Positions 33,400 through 41,744 of a DNA stretch of 64,000 nucleotides are shown piece by piece. The position numbers and the translations under genes are program-made. Numbering within the stretch: the first letter of the stretch is position 1; each line of letters starts with the position of its first letter. The notes beneath the pieces are model-generated. The model made no database searches. It was given only the letters and a program-made list of their open reading frames with translations, and was not told where the DNA came from. The DNA comes from Vaginisenegalia massiliensis (GTDB lineage: Bacteria > Bacillota > Bacilli > Lactobacillales > Aerococcaceae). The stretch is from NCBI RefSeq assembly GCF_900604935.1, contig NZ_UWPC01000007.1, positions 24,609 through 88,608 on the forward strand. The letters are read 5' to 3'.

Positions 33400-33472
33400 C
33401 TCGATCCCTCCTCAATTTATTTTCAGAGAGTCTTCATTTTTGAAATAAAACTTCCCAAAAACTAACACACTA

Positions 33473-33790
33473 CTAAAATAGTGTCTCAAGTATCATTTTT
33501 TTTACACATCTATATCCATTTGGGTCTATTTGATAATAATTTTCTTTTCCTTGTTTTTTTGACATTAAAATCTTCACACGTTTTAGAATGATTAAATGAT
33601 GCGATGCATTGGCAATCGAAATATTTAAACTTTCGCTGATTTCACTAACACACATTTTTTGATCCAACAATAAAAGAATCATCTTAACTCGTACTTCTTC
33701 AGCTAAAGCTGCACAAACTGCCACAAAATCCTCTATTGAGTATGACTGGCTTAAATTAGTATTCTGTTCTTTTGCCAAAAAATAGTCCAC
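33473..33790 (-). CDS. ArsR-family regulator with an incomplete metal motif
   Basis: A 105-residue winged-helix protein (ALAEEVRVKMILLLLDQKMC, VSEISESLNISIANASHHLI, a beta wing KQGKENYYQI). The alpha-3 metal site of ArsR/SmtB sensors (ELCVCDL) is MCVSEI here, with one Cys only, so it is probably not a classical metal sensor. The start is uncertain: the GTG at 33788-33790 touches AGGGA, and the TTG four codons later (33776-33778) has better spacing. It precedes the Mga pair by about 75 bp. Confidence 0.8.
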   Translation of the reverse strand: MDYFLAKEQNTNLSQSYSIEDFVAVCAALAEEVRVKMILLLLDQKMCVSEISESLNISIANASHHLIILKRVKILMSKKQGKENYYQIDPNGYRCVKKMILETLF

Positions 33791-33819
33791 TCCCTGTTAA
33801 CTAACAAATTTTAAAATAA

Positions 33820-33834
33820 ATATTTTCAAAATAT
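33820..33834. promoter_or_regulatory. AT-rich 15-bp dyad upstream of the ArsR gene
   Basis: ATATTTT-C-AAAATAT is a perfect palindrome 30 bp upstream of the start. ArsR proteins often bind such AT-rich dyads, but low complexity makes chance plausible. Confidence 0.35.
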
Positions 33835-34056
33835 CACTGTATATTTACATCCATCATACTTAAAGTAGGCGGACTAAGTTATTGCCAGTGTATCATGATT
33901 TGTGAAACCGGTGGTTAGTTATGGCAAAATATATAAAATTATTTGAGCTAATATTCTTGTTATTTTCATTATATTTGAAAAACAAAAAAATAACATTTAA
34001 TTTCACTGGTTTTTTGTATAAAAACAATGACAAATTCAATCTTTCATCCTATACGC
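33835..34056. other. Non-coding interval between arsR-like and pot operon
   Basis: No supportable gene. A 78-codon plus-strand frame from 33921 runs through the terminator and into potD on the opposite strand and is not credible. Confidence 0.5.
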
Positions 34057-34097
34057 AAAGAAACACCAACTCCCACACAAGGGAACTGGTGTTTCTA
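34057..34097 (-). terminator. Terminator of the potABCD operon
   Basis: GAAACACCA (34060-34068) pairs with TGGTGTTTC (34087-34095), with a CTCCC/GGGA inner stem. T-rich sequence lies on both sides, so it may be bidirectional. Confidence 0.75.
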
Positions 34098-34130
34098 TTT
34101 TTACTAGAAAATAAAACCGATCATTCAGTC

Positions 34131-35204
34131 TTATTTCGGTTCAATCTTAACTTCTAGGTAGGCATCATTATATTGGATGAGCTTCTCTTGACCTAGGTTT
34201 TTATAAATTTCAAGTTTGCTAACTAATTCGTCATTTGGATAGAAGGCTGGATCACTCGTAATTTCAGGATCCATCAATTTGAAAGCCCCCTTATTCGGAG
34301 TAGCATAGCCAATGTATTCAGCATTTTTTGCAGCTACATCCGGACGCATCAAGAAGTTAATCAAAGCATGTGCCCCTTTGACATTTTTCGAGGTTTTAGG
34401 AATAACAATATTATCAAACCAGATGTTGGATCCATCTTCTGGAACCACATAAGCTAAGTCCTCATTCTCTGACATAGCTGTTGCTGCTTCTCCTGAATAG
34501 GTGACCGAAACAGCTGCTTCATTTTGCGCCATATACATCTTAATTTCATCGGCAACAATCGCACGAATATTTGGCATCAACTTCTTCATTTTTAAGGCTG
34601 AAGCTTTAATGGCTTGATCTGACTTCTCGTTCAATGATTTACCCTCTGACTGCAAACCTATCCCAATCACTTCGCGGGCCCCATCAATCATCAAGATTTG
34701 ATTCTTAAATTCCGGTTTCCATAAATCATCCCAAGTCTTGATAGCTCCTTCAGGAACTTGTTTAGTATTATATAAAACACCTAAAGTACCCCAAAAGTAA
34801 GGTAAGGAATATTTGTTTTTCGGATCGAAATCGAGGTCCATAAAACGTGGGTCATTATTTTTGGCTTGATCTAATTGACGATAATCCAAAGGAATTAATA
34901 GATTCTTCTCAATCATGACTTCAATCATATAATCACTTGGTACAGCAACATCATAAGCCGTTCCACCTTGTTGAATCTTAGAAATCATCGCTTCATTAGA
35001 GTCAAAGGTTTCATAAACAATCTTATAACCCGTTTCTTTTTCAAATTGCGTAATCAACTCTGGGTCAATGTAATCGCCCCAGTTGTAGAAATTAATAATT
35101 TTATTACCAGCAGAGCCTTCGGATTGCTCAAGTTGATAACGAATACCAAATAGGGTCACAACTGTTACTAAAATTAACACCATCGATTGGATGAGTTTTT
35201 TCAT
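34131..35204 (-). CDS. potD: Spermidine/putrescine ABC transporter, substrate-binding protein
   Basis: A 357-residue extracellular binding protein with an N-terminal hydrophobic segment (about 5-21) and the characteristic INFYNWGDYIDPELI. Conserved binding-site blocks include PSDYMIEVMIEK, PYFWGTLGVLYN and TYSGEAATAM. Unlike most Gram-positive PotD proteins it has no lipobox Cys after the signal segment, so it may stay anchored by an uncleaved helix. The ATG follows the potC stop by one base. Confidence 0.94.
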   Translation of the reverse strand: MKKLIQSMVLILVTVVTLFGIRYQLEQSEGSAGNKIINFYNWGDYIDPELITQFEKETGYKIVYETFDSNEAMISKIQQGGTAYDVAVPSDYMIEVMIEKNLLIPLDYRQLDQAKNNDPRFMDLDFDPKNKYSLPYFWGTLGVLYNTKQVPEGAIKTWDDLWKPEFKNQILMIDGAREVIGIGLQSEGKSLNEKSDQAIKASALKMKKLMPNIRAIVADEIKMYMAQNEAAVSVTYSGEAATAMSENEDLAYVVPEDGSNIWFDNIVIPKTSKNVKGAHALINFLMRPDVAAKNAEYIGYATPNKGAFKLMDPEITSDPAFYPNDELVSKLEIYKNLGQEKLIQYNDAYLEVKIEPK

Positions 35205-35205
35205 C

Positions 35206-36024
35206 TTAAGCCACCCCCTTTTGGTTCTTAGCTAGCAGGGCTTTTTGTTTACGCTCACGAGATTGCAAGCTATAATAGCCCATTACTAGAATAAAGGACA
35301 TGACAAACATCAGGGTAGATAAAGCATTGATTTCAAGGTCAATTCCTTGGCGAGCACGCGAGTAAATTTCAACTGAAAGGGTTGAAAAGCCATTCCCAGT
35401 CACAAAGAAGGTAACTGCAAAGTCATCTAATGAATAGGTAAAGGCCATAAAGAAACCAGCGAAAATTCCGGTCGCAATGCTTGGCAAAATTACTCGACTC
35501 ATAATTTGACGGTGGTTTGCACCTAAGTCTTGAGCTGCCGTTATCATGGTATCGTTCATCTCATACAGTCGAGGTAAAACCATTAAGACCACAATCGGAA
35601 TATTAAAGGCTACATGAGCCATTAAGACAGAGAAGAAGCCCAACTTAATCGGAATCAAAACGGAGAATAAAATTAAGAAGCTCGCACCCATCATAACATC
35701 GGGCGTAACCATTAAAATATTATTCAAATTTAATAATACCGTTTGTTGCTTATGCTTGCGCATATAGTAAATAGCAATCGCACCAAAGGTTCCAATAGCG
35801 GTAGCGATTAAGCCAGATAGTAAGGCTACAATAAAGGTATTAACAATAAAAATCATCAAACGGGTATCAGCGAATAAAGTTTGATAGTGTTCCCAGGTAA
35901 AACCGGTAAAGCCGTTCATGCTTCCACCTGCATTGAATGAATAATAGATCAAATAGAAGATAGGCATGTATAAAATGGTGAACATGACCACCAAGTAAAG
36001 ATGAGACCATTTAAACTTAGTCAT
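35206..36024 (-). CDS. potC: Spermidine/putrescine ABC transporter permease
   Basis: A 272-residue permease with six membrane segments and the EAA-like loop AAQDLGANHRQIMSRVILPS (about 165-184) that contacts PotA. It belongs to the PotC type (start HLYLVVMFTILYMPIFYLI; YSFNAGG). The start overlaps the end of potB by 8 bp. Confidence 0.93.
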   Translation of the reverse strand: MTKFKWSHLYLVVMFTILYMPIFYLIYYSFNAGGSMNGFTGFTWEHYQTLFADTRLMIFIVNTFIVALLSGLIATAIGTFGAIAIYYMRKHKQQTVLLNLNNILMVTPDVMMGASFLILFSVLIPIKLGFFSVLMAHVAFNIPIVVLMVLPRLYEMNDTMITAAQDLGANHRQIMSRVILPSIATGIFAGFFMAFTYSLDDFAVTFFVTGNGFSTLSVEIYSRARQGIDLEINALSTLMFVMSFILVMGYYSLQSRERKQKALLAKNQKGVA

Positions 36025-36835
36025 GTCTCACGCCCCCTTTCACTTGTCGATCACGGGTTATAAACATAACCACAACCATTAAGATCATCAAGACAACCCC
36101 AATGGTTGAACCCATCCCCCAGTTTTGGGTAACGAGGAAATGTTGCTCAACGGCGGTTCCCAAAGTAATCACTCGGTTACCTCCAATTAAACGTGTCAAC
36201 ATAAAAAGGGAAAGCGATGGAATGAAAACCGCTTGAACACCTGAACGAACCCCGCGCAAAGATAAAGGAAAGACGACGCGGCGTAAGGTGTCCCATTTAG
36301 ACGCTCCTAAATCCAAGCTCGCCTCTAAGAATGAAGTCGGAATTTCGTTAATCGAGTTAAAGATTGGCATAATCATAAAAGGTAATTCAATATACCCAGC
36401 AACAATTAAGAAGGCCGCATCAGTAAATAATAATTGCTGAGGGGCAATGCCGAAGAAAGATAGAAAATTATTCACCATCCCCCCATGGCTCAACAAACCA
36501 ATAAAGGCATAAGCCTTGAGCAATAAGTTAATCCAAGTAGGCATAATAATAAGCATTAACCACAACTGTTTATGCTTAGTTTTACTTAGTGCATAAGCCA
36601 TCGGATAAGATAGCATAAAGGTCACCAGGGTAATTAAAAAGGCATAAAAGAAAGATGAGGCTGTCATGACTAAATAATTACGCGAACTAAAGAACGTTAC
36701 ATAGTTGGCAAAAGTAAAGTGTCCATGAATATCGAAAAACGATTTATAAAGGACTAAAGCCAAAGGTGTCACAACAAACAAGACAATCCACAGATAATAG
36801 GGAATCGCATATAGGTTATTTTTTTTCTGATTCAA
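36017..36835 (-). CDS. potB: Spermidine/putrescine ABC transporter permease
   Basis: A 272-residue permease with six membrane segments and the loop EASLDLGASKWDTLRRVVFP for coupling to the ATPase. It is the PotB type (early LYKSFFDIHGHFTFANY). It starts 11 bp after potA and overlaps potC. Confidence 0.93.
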   Translation of the reverse strand: MNQKKNNLYAIPYYLWIVLFVVTPLALVLYKSFFDIHGHFTFANYVTFFSSRNYLVMTASSFFYAFLITLVTFMLSYPMAYALSKTKHKQLWLMLIIMPTWINLLLKAYAFIGLLSHGGMVNNFLSFFGIAPQQLLFTDAAFLIVAGYIELPFMIMPIFNSINEIPTSFLEASLDLGASKWDTLRRVVFPLSLRGVRSGVQAVFIPSLSLFMLTRLIGGNRVITLGTAVEQHFLVTQNWGMGSTIGVVLMILMVVVMFITRDRQVKGGVRHD

Positions 36836-36846
36836 CGCCGATCCTC

Positions 36847-37938
36847 CTAGTCTTCATATTGTTCTAGACGAGCATCGAATTCAGCCTCAGATTCATTGAA
36901 TCGCATTACGTGGATATCTTCCGGATTGAAGAATAGACCCACTTGTGCCCCAGGCTGAACCTTATCAGTAGTATGAATCATCCATTCATTACCTGCTTGG
37001 TCATAGGCAATCACTTCATTAAATACGCCCCGGAATAACATGGTATCCACAGTTGCCACCAATTTACCTTGTTCTGGCGCCGTGATATCAATATCCTCAG
37101 GACGAATCACCACTTCAACCGCTTCACCTGCCGGAATCCCAGCATCCTCACAATCAAATTCTTTACCGACAAATTCAACCCGGTAGTCAGCAATCATCTT
37201 AGCATCAACAATATTCGATTCACCAATAAAGTCAGCTACATAACGGTTGATTGGTTCATCATAAATATCGACCGGTGTTCCGGATTGAACAATTTCACCG
37301 TTATTCATAACATAAATCCAATCCGACATAGCCAAGGCTTCTTCTTGATCATGGGTAACGAAAACGAAAGTAATCCCTAATCGTTGTTGTAACTCACGCA
37401 ATTCATATTGCATATCTGTTCGTAATTTGAGGTCTAGAGCCGATAAAGGTTCATCCAATAATAAAACTTCAGGTTCATTAACAATCGCGCGTGCGATGGC
37501 CACCCGCTGGCGTTGACCCCCTGACATTTCGGCGATATCACGGTTTTCATAACCGGATAATTGCACCATCTTTAAGGCATCAGTTACTTTTTCTTTAATC
37601 GTCGCTTTATCAACATTTTTTACAGACAAGCCGAAAGCAATATTGTCGTAGACATTCATATGTGGAAATAAGGCATAGTCTTGAAAAACAGTATTAACTT
37701 TTCGTTGGTTAGCCGCAATTCCATTGAGGTTTTTTCCATCTAAATAAACCTCTCCGCTCGTTGCAGAGGTAAAGCCGGCAATAATTCGTAATATCGTGGT
37801 CTTACCACATCCAGAAGGCCCTAAAAGAGTATAAAATTTCCCTTTTTCAAGTTCCATATCAATTGTTTTTAATACTTGATGGTCGTCATAGGATTTGGTA
37901 ACCCCTTTTAATACCACACTATAGTTAGCTGTTTCCAT
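36847..37938 (-). CDS. potA: Spermidine/putrescine ABC transporter ATP-binding protein
   Basis: A 363-residue ATPase. Walker [12 protein letters not shown] (about 38-48), signature [10 protein letters not shown], Walker [13 protein letters not shown] and H-loop VTHDQEEA are all intact. A C-terminal TOBE/OB domain (about 240-345, [11 protein letters not shown]) is typical of polyamine ATPases. First gene of potABCD. In many cocci murB directly precedes potA; here they are 340 bp apart with a terminator and a new promoter between them. Confidence 0.95.
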   Translation of the reverse strand: METANYSVVLKGVTKSYDDHQVLKTIDMELEKGKFYTLLGPSGCGKTTILRIIAGFTSATSGEVYLDGKNLNGIAANQRKVNTVFQDYALFPHMNVYDNIAFGLSVKNVDKATIKEKVTDALKMVQLSGYENRDIAEMSGGQRQRVAIARAIVNEPEVLLLDEPLSALDLKLRTDMQYELRELQQRLGITFVFVTHDQEEALAMSDWIYVMNNGEIVQSGTPVDIYDEPINRYVADFIGESNIVDAKMIADYRVEFVGKEFDCEDAGIPAGEAVEVVIRPEDIDITAPEQGKLVATVDTMLFRGVFNEVIAYDQAGNEWMIHTTDKVQPGAQVGLFFNPEDIHVMRFNESEAEFDARLEQYED

Positions 37939-38028
37939 CTAAACATTTCCCCTTTATACAAATTTTATCTGACAATTATTGGCTCCTTTTAAACCGATTT
38001 GAATGTAGAAAACGTCCTACAAGTCCCG

Positions 38029-38057
38029 ATTATATCAGTTAAAAATCAAACATACAA
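38029..38057 (-). promoter_or_regulatory. Promoter of potABCD
   Basis: -35 TTGTAT (38052-38057), 17-bp spacer, -10 TATAAT (38029-38034), minus strand. The leader of about 85 nt contains TGTAG-N8-CTACA, a possible small hairpin. Confidence 0.65.
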
Positions 38058-38187
38058 TCGAATATTCGTTATCGTATTGTAAAGATTATGACAGTCTCTT
38101 TTAGCCGTCCCAATAGGCAAAAGCAAGCTTCTTTTCATCTCATTGATTGCAGAAGTAAGTACGATTCACAATGCGATTTCTAATAAA

Positions 38188-38242
38188 AAAAGACTGAATC
38201 AAAGCTCTTTTCAAACGCTAAGAACTTATCATTCAGTCTTTT
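38188..38242 (-). terminator. Terminator of murB
   Basis: AAAAGACTGAAT (38188-38199) pairs with ATTCAGTCTTTT (38231-38242); on the minus strand TTTTTATTA follows. The loop is about 31 nt. Confidence 0.75.
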
Positions 38243-38277
38243 GTTAAATATCTATTATGCTTAGGCTAGACCGCCCA

Positions 38278-39183
38278 TCAAGCGAGATTCTCACCTATAA
38301 TCTTCACTTCGGTTTCAAGACGAACTTGGTTTAACTCCCAGATGGTAGCTTGAATATGTTCAATCACTTGCAAATAATCCGTCGCCGTAGCGTGATCAAC
38401 ATTGACAATAAAACCAGCATGTTTACGCGAAACTTCTGCTCCACCCACTCGATAACCTTGCAAGCCCGCTTCCTGGATGAGTTGACCTGTAAAATACCCT
38501 TCCGGACGTTTGAAGACACTACCACAAGATGGATATTCGAGCGGTTGTTTAGCTTGACGCAACTCAGTTAGATGATCCATTTGAGCTTGGATGGCCTTTA
38601 CGTCGCCTGAATTCAAACGGAAACGGACATTCAAAACAATATCGTTGGTTTCTTGAAAGATACTATGACGATATGCAAAATGGCAATCCGCATTCATCAA
38701 GGTCTTAAATTCACCCTCGCGCGTGATATATTCTACTTCAGTGATGACATCACAGACTTCGCCTCCATAGGCCCCTGCATTCATAAAGACGGCTCCACCA
38801 ATGGAACCAGGAATGCCACAGGCAAACTCTAATCCTGATAAACTAGCGGCTAAAGCTTGGCGACTCACTTCAATTAAGGCAGCACCACTTTGAGCGCTAA
38901 TTTCTAGGCCGTCCACTTGAATGTGGTTCATCGCCGTTAAAATAATGACCAAGCCACGAATGCCCCCATCTCGGACAATCAAATTCGAGGCGTTACCCAA
39001 AATGGTCAAAGGCAAGTGATGTTCTTTGACATAATCAATTAATTCTTTAATTTGTTCTTTGCTTGTTGGGAATGCAACAGCATCGGCTTTGCCCCCTGTT
39101 TTCGTATAGGTATAGTTGGATAATGGCTCATCTAATTTAATATCTATATGAGCCAAACTGCTTTTTAAATTCAGATAAGTCAT
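38278..39183 (-). CDS. murB: UDP-N-acetylenolpyruvoylglucosamine reductase
   Basis: A 301-residue FAD enzyme that reduces enolpyruvyl-UDP-GlcNAc to UDP-MurNAc in peptidoglycan synthesis. Typical blocks are YTYTKTGGKADAVAFP, LGNASNLIVRDGGIRGLVI, CGIPGSIGGAVFMNAGAYGG, YRHSIFQ and SCGSVFKRPEGYFTGQLIQE (catalytic Ser in CGSVFKRP). Full length. It stands next to the polyamine operon, as in many streptococci and enterococci. Confidence 0.96.
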   Translation of the reverse strand: MTYLNLKSSLAHIDIKLDEPLSNYTYTKTGGKADAVAFPTSKEQIKELIDYVKEHHLPLTILGNASNLIVRDGGIRGLVIILTAMNHIQVDGLEISAQSGAALIEVSRQALAASLSGLEFACGIPGSIGGAVFMNAGAYGGEVCDVITEVEYITREGEFKTLMNADCHFAYRHSIFQETNDIVLNVRFRLNSGDVKAIQAQMDHLTELRQAKQPLEYPSCGSVFKRPEGYFTGQLIQEAGLQGYRVGGAEVSRKHAGFIVNVDHATATDYLQVIEHIQATIWELNQVRLETEVKIIGENLA

Positions 39184-39297
39184 AATTCTACCTTTCCTTG
39201 TTCTTTACTCTCACGCATACTTACCTATTTTATGCAAAGGCCATTGGAAAGTAAAGAGACCCTTCTTAAGTTTTAATAATTTTTAAAGACAATAGTC

Positions 39298-39855
39298 TCA
39301 ACTTAAGATCAATTCCATGACATAAACATCATAATAATGATAGCCGTCACGCAAACGTTTATGCAAGGTTCCACACTTGATAAAGCCAAATTTTTCGTAC
39401 AAGGAAATGGCTGCTTGATTCTCACAAACTACTTCTAACGATAGGACTTTTAACCCGACTTTCTTAGAAAAAGCGATGATTTCTTCCATTAAATGAGTTC
39501 CAATACCATAGCCCCAGTATTCTTTAATCAAACAAATGCCTGTTTCAGCTACATGGTCTTGTTTACTGGATCCATAGGTCGCGACATTAGCCATACCAAT
39601 AATTTGATCGTCTACTTCCGCGACGATAATAATATTGGTTGGCACCTCTTCAAATAACTCAATCAAATGCGCTTGTTGACTAATAGAGATATCAGCGGCT
39701 TCTTGGGTCATTGTTAAATAAGGCGTTTCTTGGCTGACGTCCTTTAACAAACCGATGATTGCTTTGGCATCGCCTTTATCTGGCACCCTTAAAGTTAAAT
39801 CAATATAGTCATTTTGATCCGGTATCGTTTGATGATCTTGACGTTTTTCTTTCAA
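39298..39855 (-). CDS. GNAT-family N-acetyltransferase
   Basis: A 185-residue acetyltransferase. Residues about 20-180 form a GNAT fold with the acetyl-CoA loop EYWGYGIGTHLMEEII (Q/RxxGxG/A type) and LEVVCENQAAISLYEKFGF before the C-terminal strand. TTG start with AGGGG seven bases upstream. It follows tsaE by 22 bp, the place where rimI is often found, but the sequence is not a clear RimI. The acceptor is unknown. Confidence 0.85.
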   Translation of the reverse strand: MKEKRQDHQTIPDQNDYIDLTLRVPDKGDAKAIIGLLKDVSQETPYLTMTQEAADISISQQAHLIELFEEVPTNIIIVAEVDDQIIGMANVATYGSSKQDHVAETGICLIKEYWGYGIGTHLMEEIIAFSKKVGLKVLSLEVVCENQAAISLYEKFGFIKCGTLHKRLRDGYHYYDVYVMELILS

Positions 39856-39877
39856 AATTCTTCCCCTACTTTCTTGC

Positions 39878-40345
39878 TTAAAGACTCGCTAATAATGCTT
39901 GATAGCGTGGATCTTCCGGTCCTACCATGCTAAGTTCAAGTTGACGCTGACTAAGCTTGGTTTGCAAGTGAAAGGAAAGCTTCAGATAGGTTGCCGGTAA
40001 ATAATCTACTAAAAACTCAGCCCATTCGATAACTACTAGATGCTCAGGACTAAGATAGTAGGCTAAATCAATTGAATCCGCGCCTCCAGTCTCTAAACGA
40101 TAAGCATCAATATGAATTAAATCAAAAGGATAGTCCGCTAATGGATACTCCTTAACAATGGTAAAAGTTGGACTCTTGATAGCACGGCTAACACCCAAAG
40201 CTCGACCCAATCCTTGGGTGAAAGTCGTTTTTCCCGACCCTAATGGCCCATCCAATACTAAGACCATTCCGCCTGCCAAATGTTGAGCAAACTCTTTGGC
40301 TATATCTTGAGTCTGACTGGCAGAATTTGTTTGAAAATTGATCAT
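39878..40345 (-). CDS. tsaE: tRNA threonylcarbamoyladenosine biosynthesis ATPase
   Basis: A 155-residue P-loop protein of the TsaE/YjeE family, part of the TsaBDE complex that makes t6A37 on tRNAs reading ANN codons. It has LDGPLGSGKTTFTQGLG, IKSPTFTIVKEY, HIDAYRLE and VVIEWAE. ATG with GGGGGA upstream. Cotranscribed with the GNAT gene. Confidence 0.95.
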   Translation of the reverse strand: MINFQTNSASQTQDIAKEFAQHLAGGMVLVLDGPLGSGKTTFTQGLGRALGVSRAIKSPTFTIVKEYPLADYPFDLIHIDAYRLETGGADSIDLAYYLSPEHLVVIEWAEFLVDYLPATYLKLSFHLQTKLSQRQLELSMVGPEDPRYQALLASL

Positions 40346-40441
40346 TGGCTATTTCCCCCACTTTGCCGGATGATTCATAAATATTTGTTTTGTTTCCACA
40401 CGTGTAATATTATAGTATACCCTCTGCTAATGCGCTAGTAT

Positions 40442-40470
40442 TTGACTTTAAACCGCTTTATTGCTATGTT
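40442..40470 (+). promoter_or_regulatory. Promoter of the DUF4430-ECF unit
   Basis: -35 TTGACT (40442-40447), 17-bp spacer, -10 TATGTT (40465-40470). No room for a cobalamin riboswitch in the short leader. Confidence 0.6.
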
Positions 40471-40500
40471 TAAGATATCAAACGAACGGAGGAATTTATC

Positions 40501-41079
40501 ATGAAACGTGTCCATTTTTTATGCATTTGCCTCTTATCACTTTTCTTAGTCGCTTGTAGTCCTAAAGAGAAAGAAGCTCCAAAACAAAACCAAGAAGCGA
40601 AGACTACCGTAGCTAAAGAAAAAACCAGCCAAGCAACCACTGAAGCCCCTAAATCTGATGAAGAAAAGAAAGCCAGTCAGGTTGTCTTTAATTTCTACGT
40701 ACACGGTGAATCTATCGGCGAATTTACGGTTGAAGATGCTGAAGGAAAATCTGTCAAAGAAGCGATGGAATCCAATCCAGAAATCAAATTCCAATTTAAT
40801 GACGCTGAAGGAATCATTGATCAAATGTTTGATCACACCAACGACCCTGCAAACGGAATATACTGGTCCTATCTTTTAAATGACCAATTCGCTGAAAAAG
40901 GTGTTGTCTCACAAAAATTAAAAGCAGGTGACAAGATTGCTTGGTACTATGGTACTGAAGCTGAATTACCATCACCAATTATCCCAGCTGAAGAATCATC
41001 AGCTGACACAACAAAAAATGAAGAAAGCGGTCAAAACAATAATGGAGAAACTCAAGAATCTGAATCAGCTAGCCAATAA
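40501..41079 (+). CDS. DUF4430-domain lipoprotein, probable cobalamin-binding accessory protein
   Basis: A 192-residue lipoprotein. The signal and lipobox FLVACS place the lipidated Cys at 19. A charged Lys/Thr/Glu linker (about 22-60) is followed by a DUF4430 domain (about 62-155: VVFNFYVHGESIGEFTVEDA, YWSYLLND, LKAGDKIAWYYG) and a Ser/Glu/Asn-rich tail. DUF4430 is the fold of the C-terminal domain of transcobalamin and intrinsic factor. The next gene, overlapping its end, is an ECF S component, so I infer capture and uptake of cobalamin or a related cofactor. Confidence 0.8.
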   Translation: MKRVHFLCICLLSLFLVACSPKEKEAPKQNQEAKTTVAKEKTSQATTEAPKSDEEKKASQVVFNFYVHGESIGEFTVEDAEGKSVKEAMESNPEIKFQFNDAEGIIDQMFDHTNDPANGIYWSYLLNDQFAEKGVVSQKLKAGDKIAWYYGTEAELPSPIIPAEESSADTTKNEESGQNNNGETQESESASQ

Positions 41080-41644
41080 GCATTTGTCCTATCCCCACAT
41101 AGGAGTGGCGGACGATCTCTTATTTACAGCCCACAATAAGGTGCTTTATTTAACCACCCTGGCCCTTTTAACCGGACTAAACTTTTCTAGCCGTTTATGG
41201 TTAATTTTCTTACCTAACTTCAAACCCGTTACGACTATTTTAGTTTTAGTCGGCCTCATATATGGGCCATGGTCAGCTTCCTTGCTAGCACTCACTTCGA
41301 TTCTTCTATCCAATATTTTCCTAGGCATGGGACCTTGGACCTTCTTTCAAATCATTGGCTTTATAGCTATCGTTTGGCTAGCTTGGTGGACCATGTTGGC
41401 CACTAAACTAAAAGACCATCATCTCATGTATACCATCTGGGTCGGCTTGCTAGCCTTTCCCTACGGAATCATTCAATCTTTAGGCGATATTGCCGTATAT
41501 CGAATTCCCAACCCACTGGTTTATTATCTGCAAAGCCTTCTATTTGACGGCTACCACGCCCTAGGAAATGTCTGTTTCTTTCTCATTTTGAGTCCCTTCT
41601 TAGGTCCCCTACTCTTAAAGAGTCGATACAAAATATTACAATAG
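41042..41644 (+). CDS. ECF transporter S component (possibly cobalamin)
   Basis: A protein of about 200 residues with five or six membrane segments starting near VLYLTTLALLTGLNFSSRLW and the compact S-component layout. The ATG at 41042-41044 lies in another frame inside the end of the lipoprotein gene (38-bp overlap). A TTG just after the lipoprotein stop is an alternative start. ECF S components use a shared energising module (EcfA, EcfA', EcfT), which is not in the window. Pairing with a DUF4430 lipoprotein suggests a CbrT-like cobalamin specificity; I cannot confirm it. Confidence 0.7.
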   Translation: MEKLKNLNQLANKHLSYPHIGVADDLLFTAHNKVLYLTTLALLTGLNFSSRLWLIFLPNFKPVTTILVLVGLIYGPWSASLLALTSILLSNIFLGMGPWTFFQIIGFIAIVWLAWWTMLATKLKDHHLMYTIWVGLLAFPYGIIQSLGDIAVYRIPNPLVYYLQSLLFDGYHALGNVCFFLILSPFLGPLLLKSRYKILQ

Positions 41645-41656
41645 GAACCTAATCAA

Positions 41657-41709
41657 ACAAAACCGCCATCATACGCTCAAGAAGTTCTTAGCGTATGATG
41701 GCGGTTTTT
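41657..41709. terminator. Bidirectional terminator between the ECF gene and pta
   Basis: AACCGCCATCATACGCT (41661-41677) pairs perfectly with AGCGTATGATGGCGGTT (41690-41706), with A and T runs outside. It serves both convergent genes. Confidence 0.9.
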
Positions 41710-41744
41710 ATCTAGCAATCTTATTATATAGTTAGCGTTTGTTC

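Noticed and set aside
33921..34157. Open frame of 78 codons on the plus strand before potD
   Set aside because: It runs through the pot terminator hairpin and into potD on the other strand, and its amino-acid content is that of random AT-rich DNA.
38100..38190. Region between the pot promoter and the murB terminator considered for a small RNA
   Set aside because: No promoter-terminator pair of its own is visible.
40546..40836. Antisense frame of 96 codons inside the DUF4430 lipoprotein gene
   Set aside because: It lies wholly within a well-supported gene and has no ribosome site or family resemblance.
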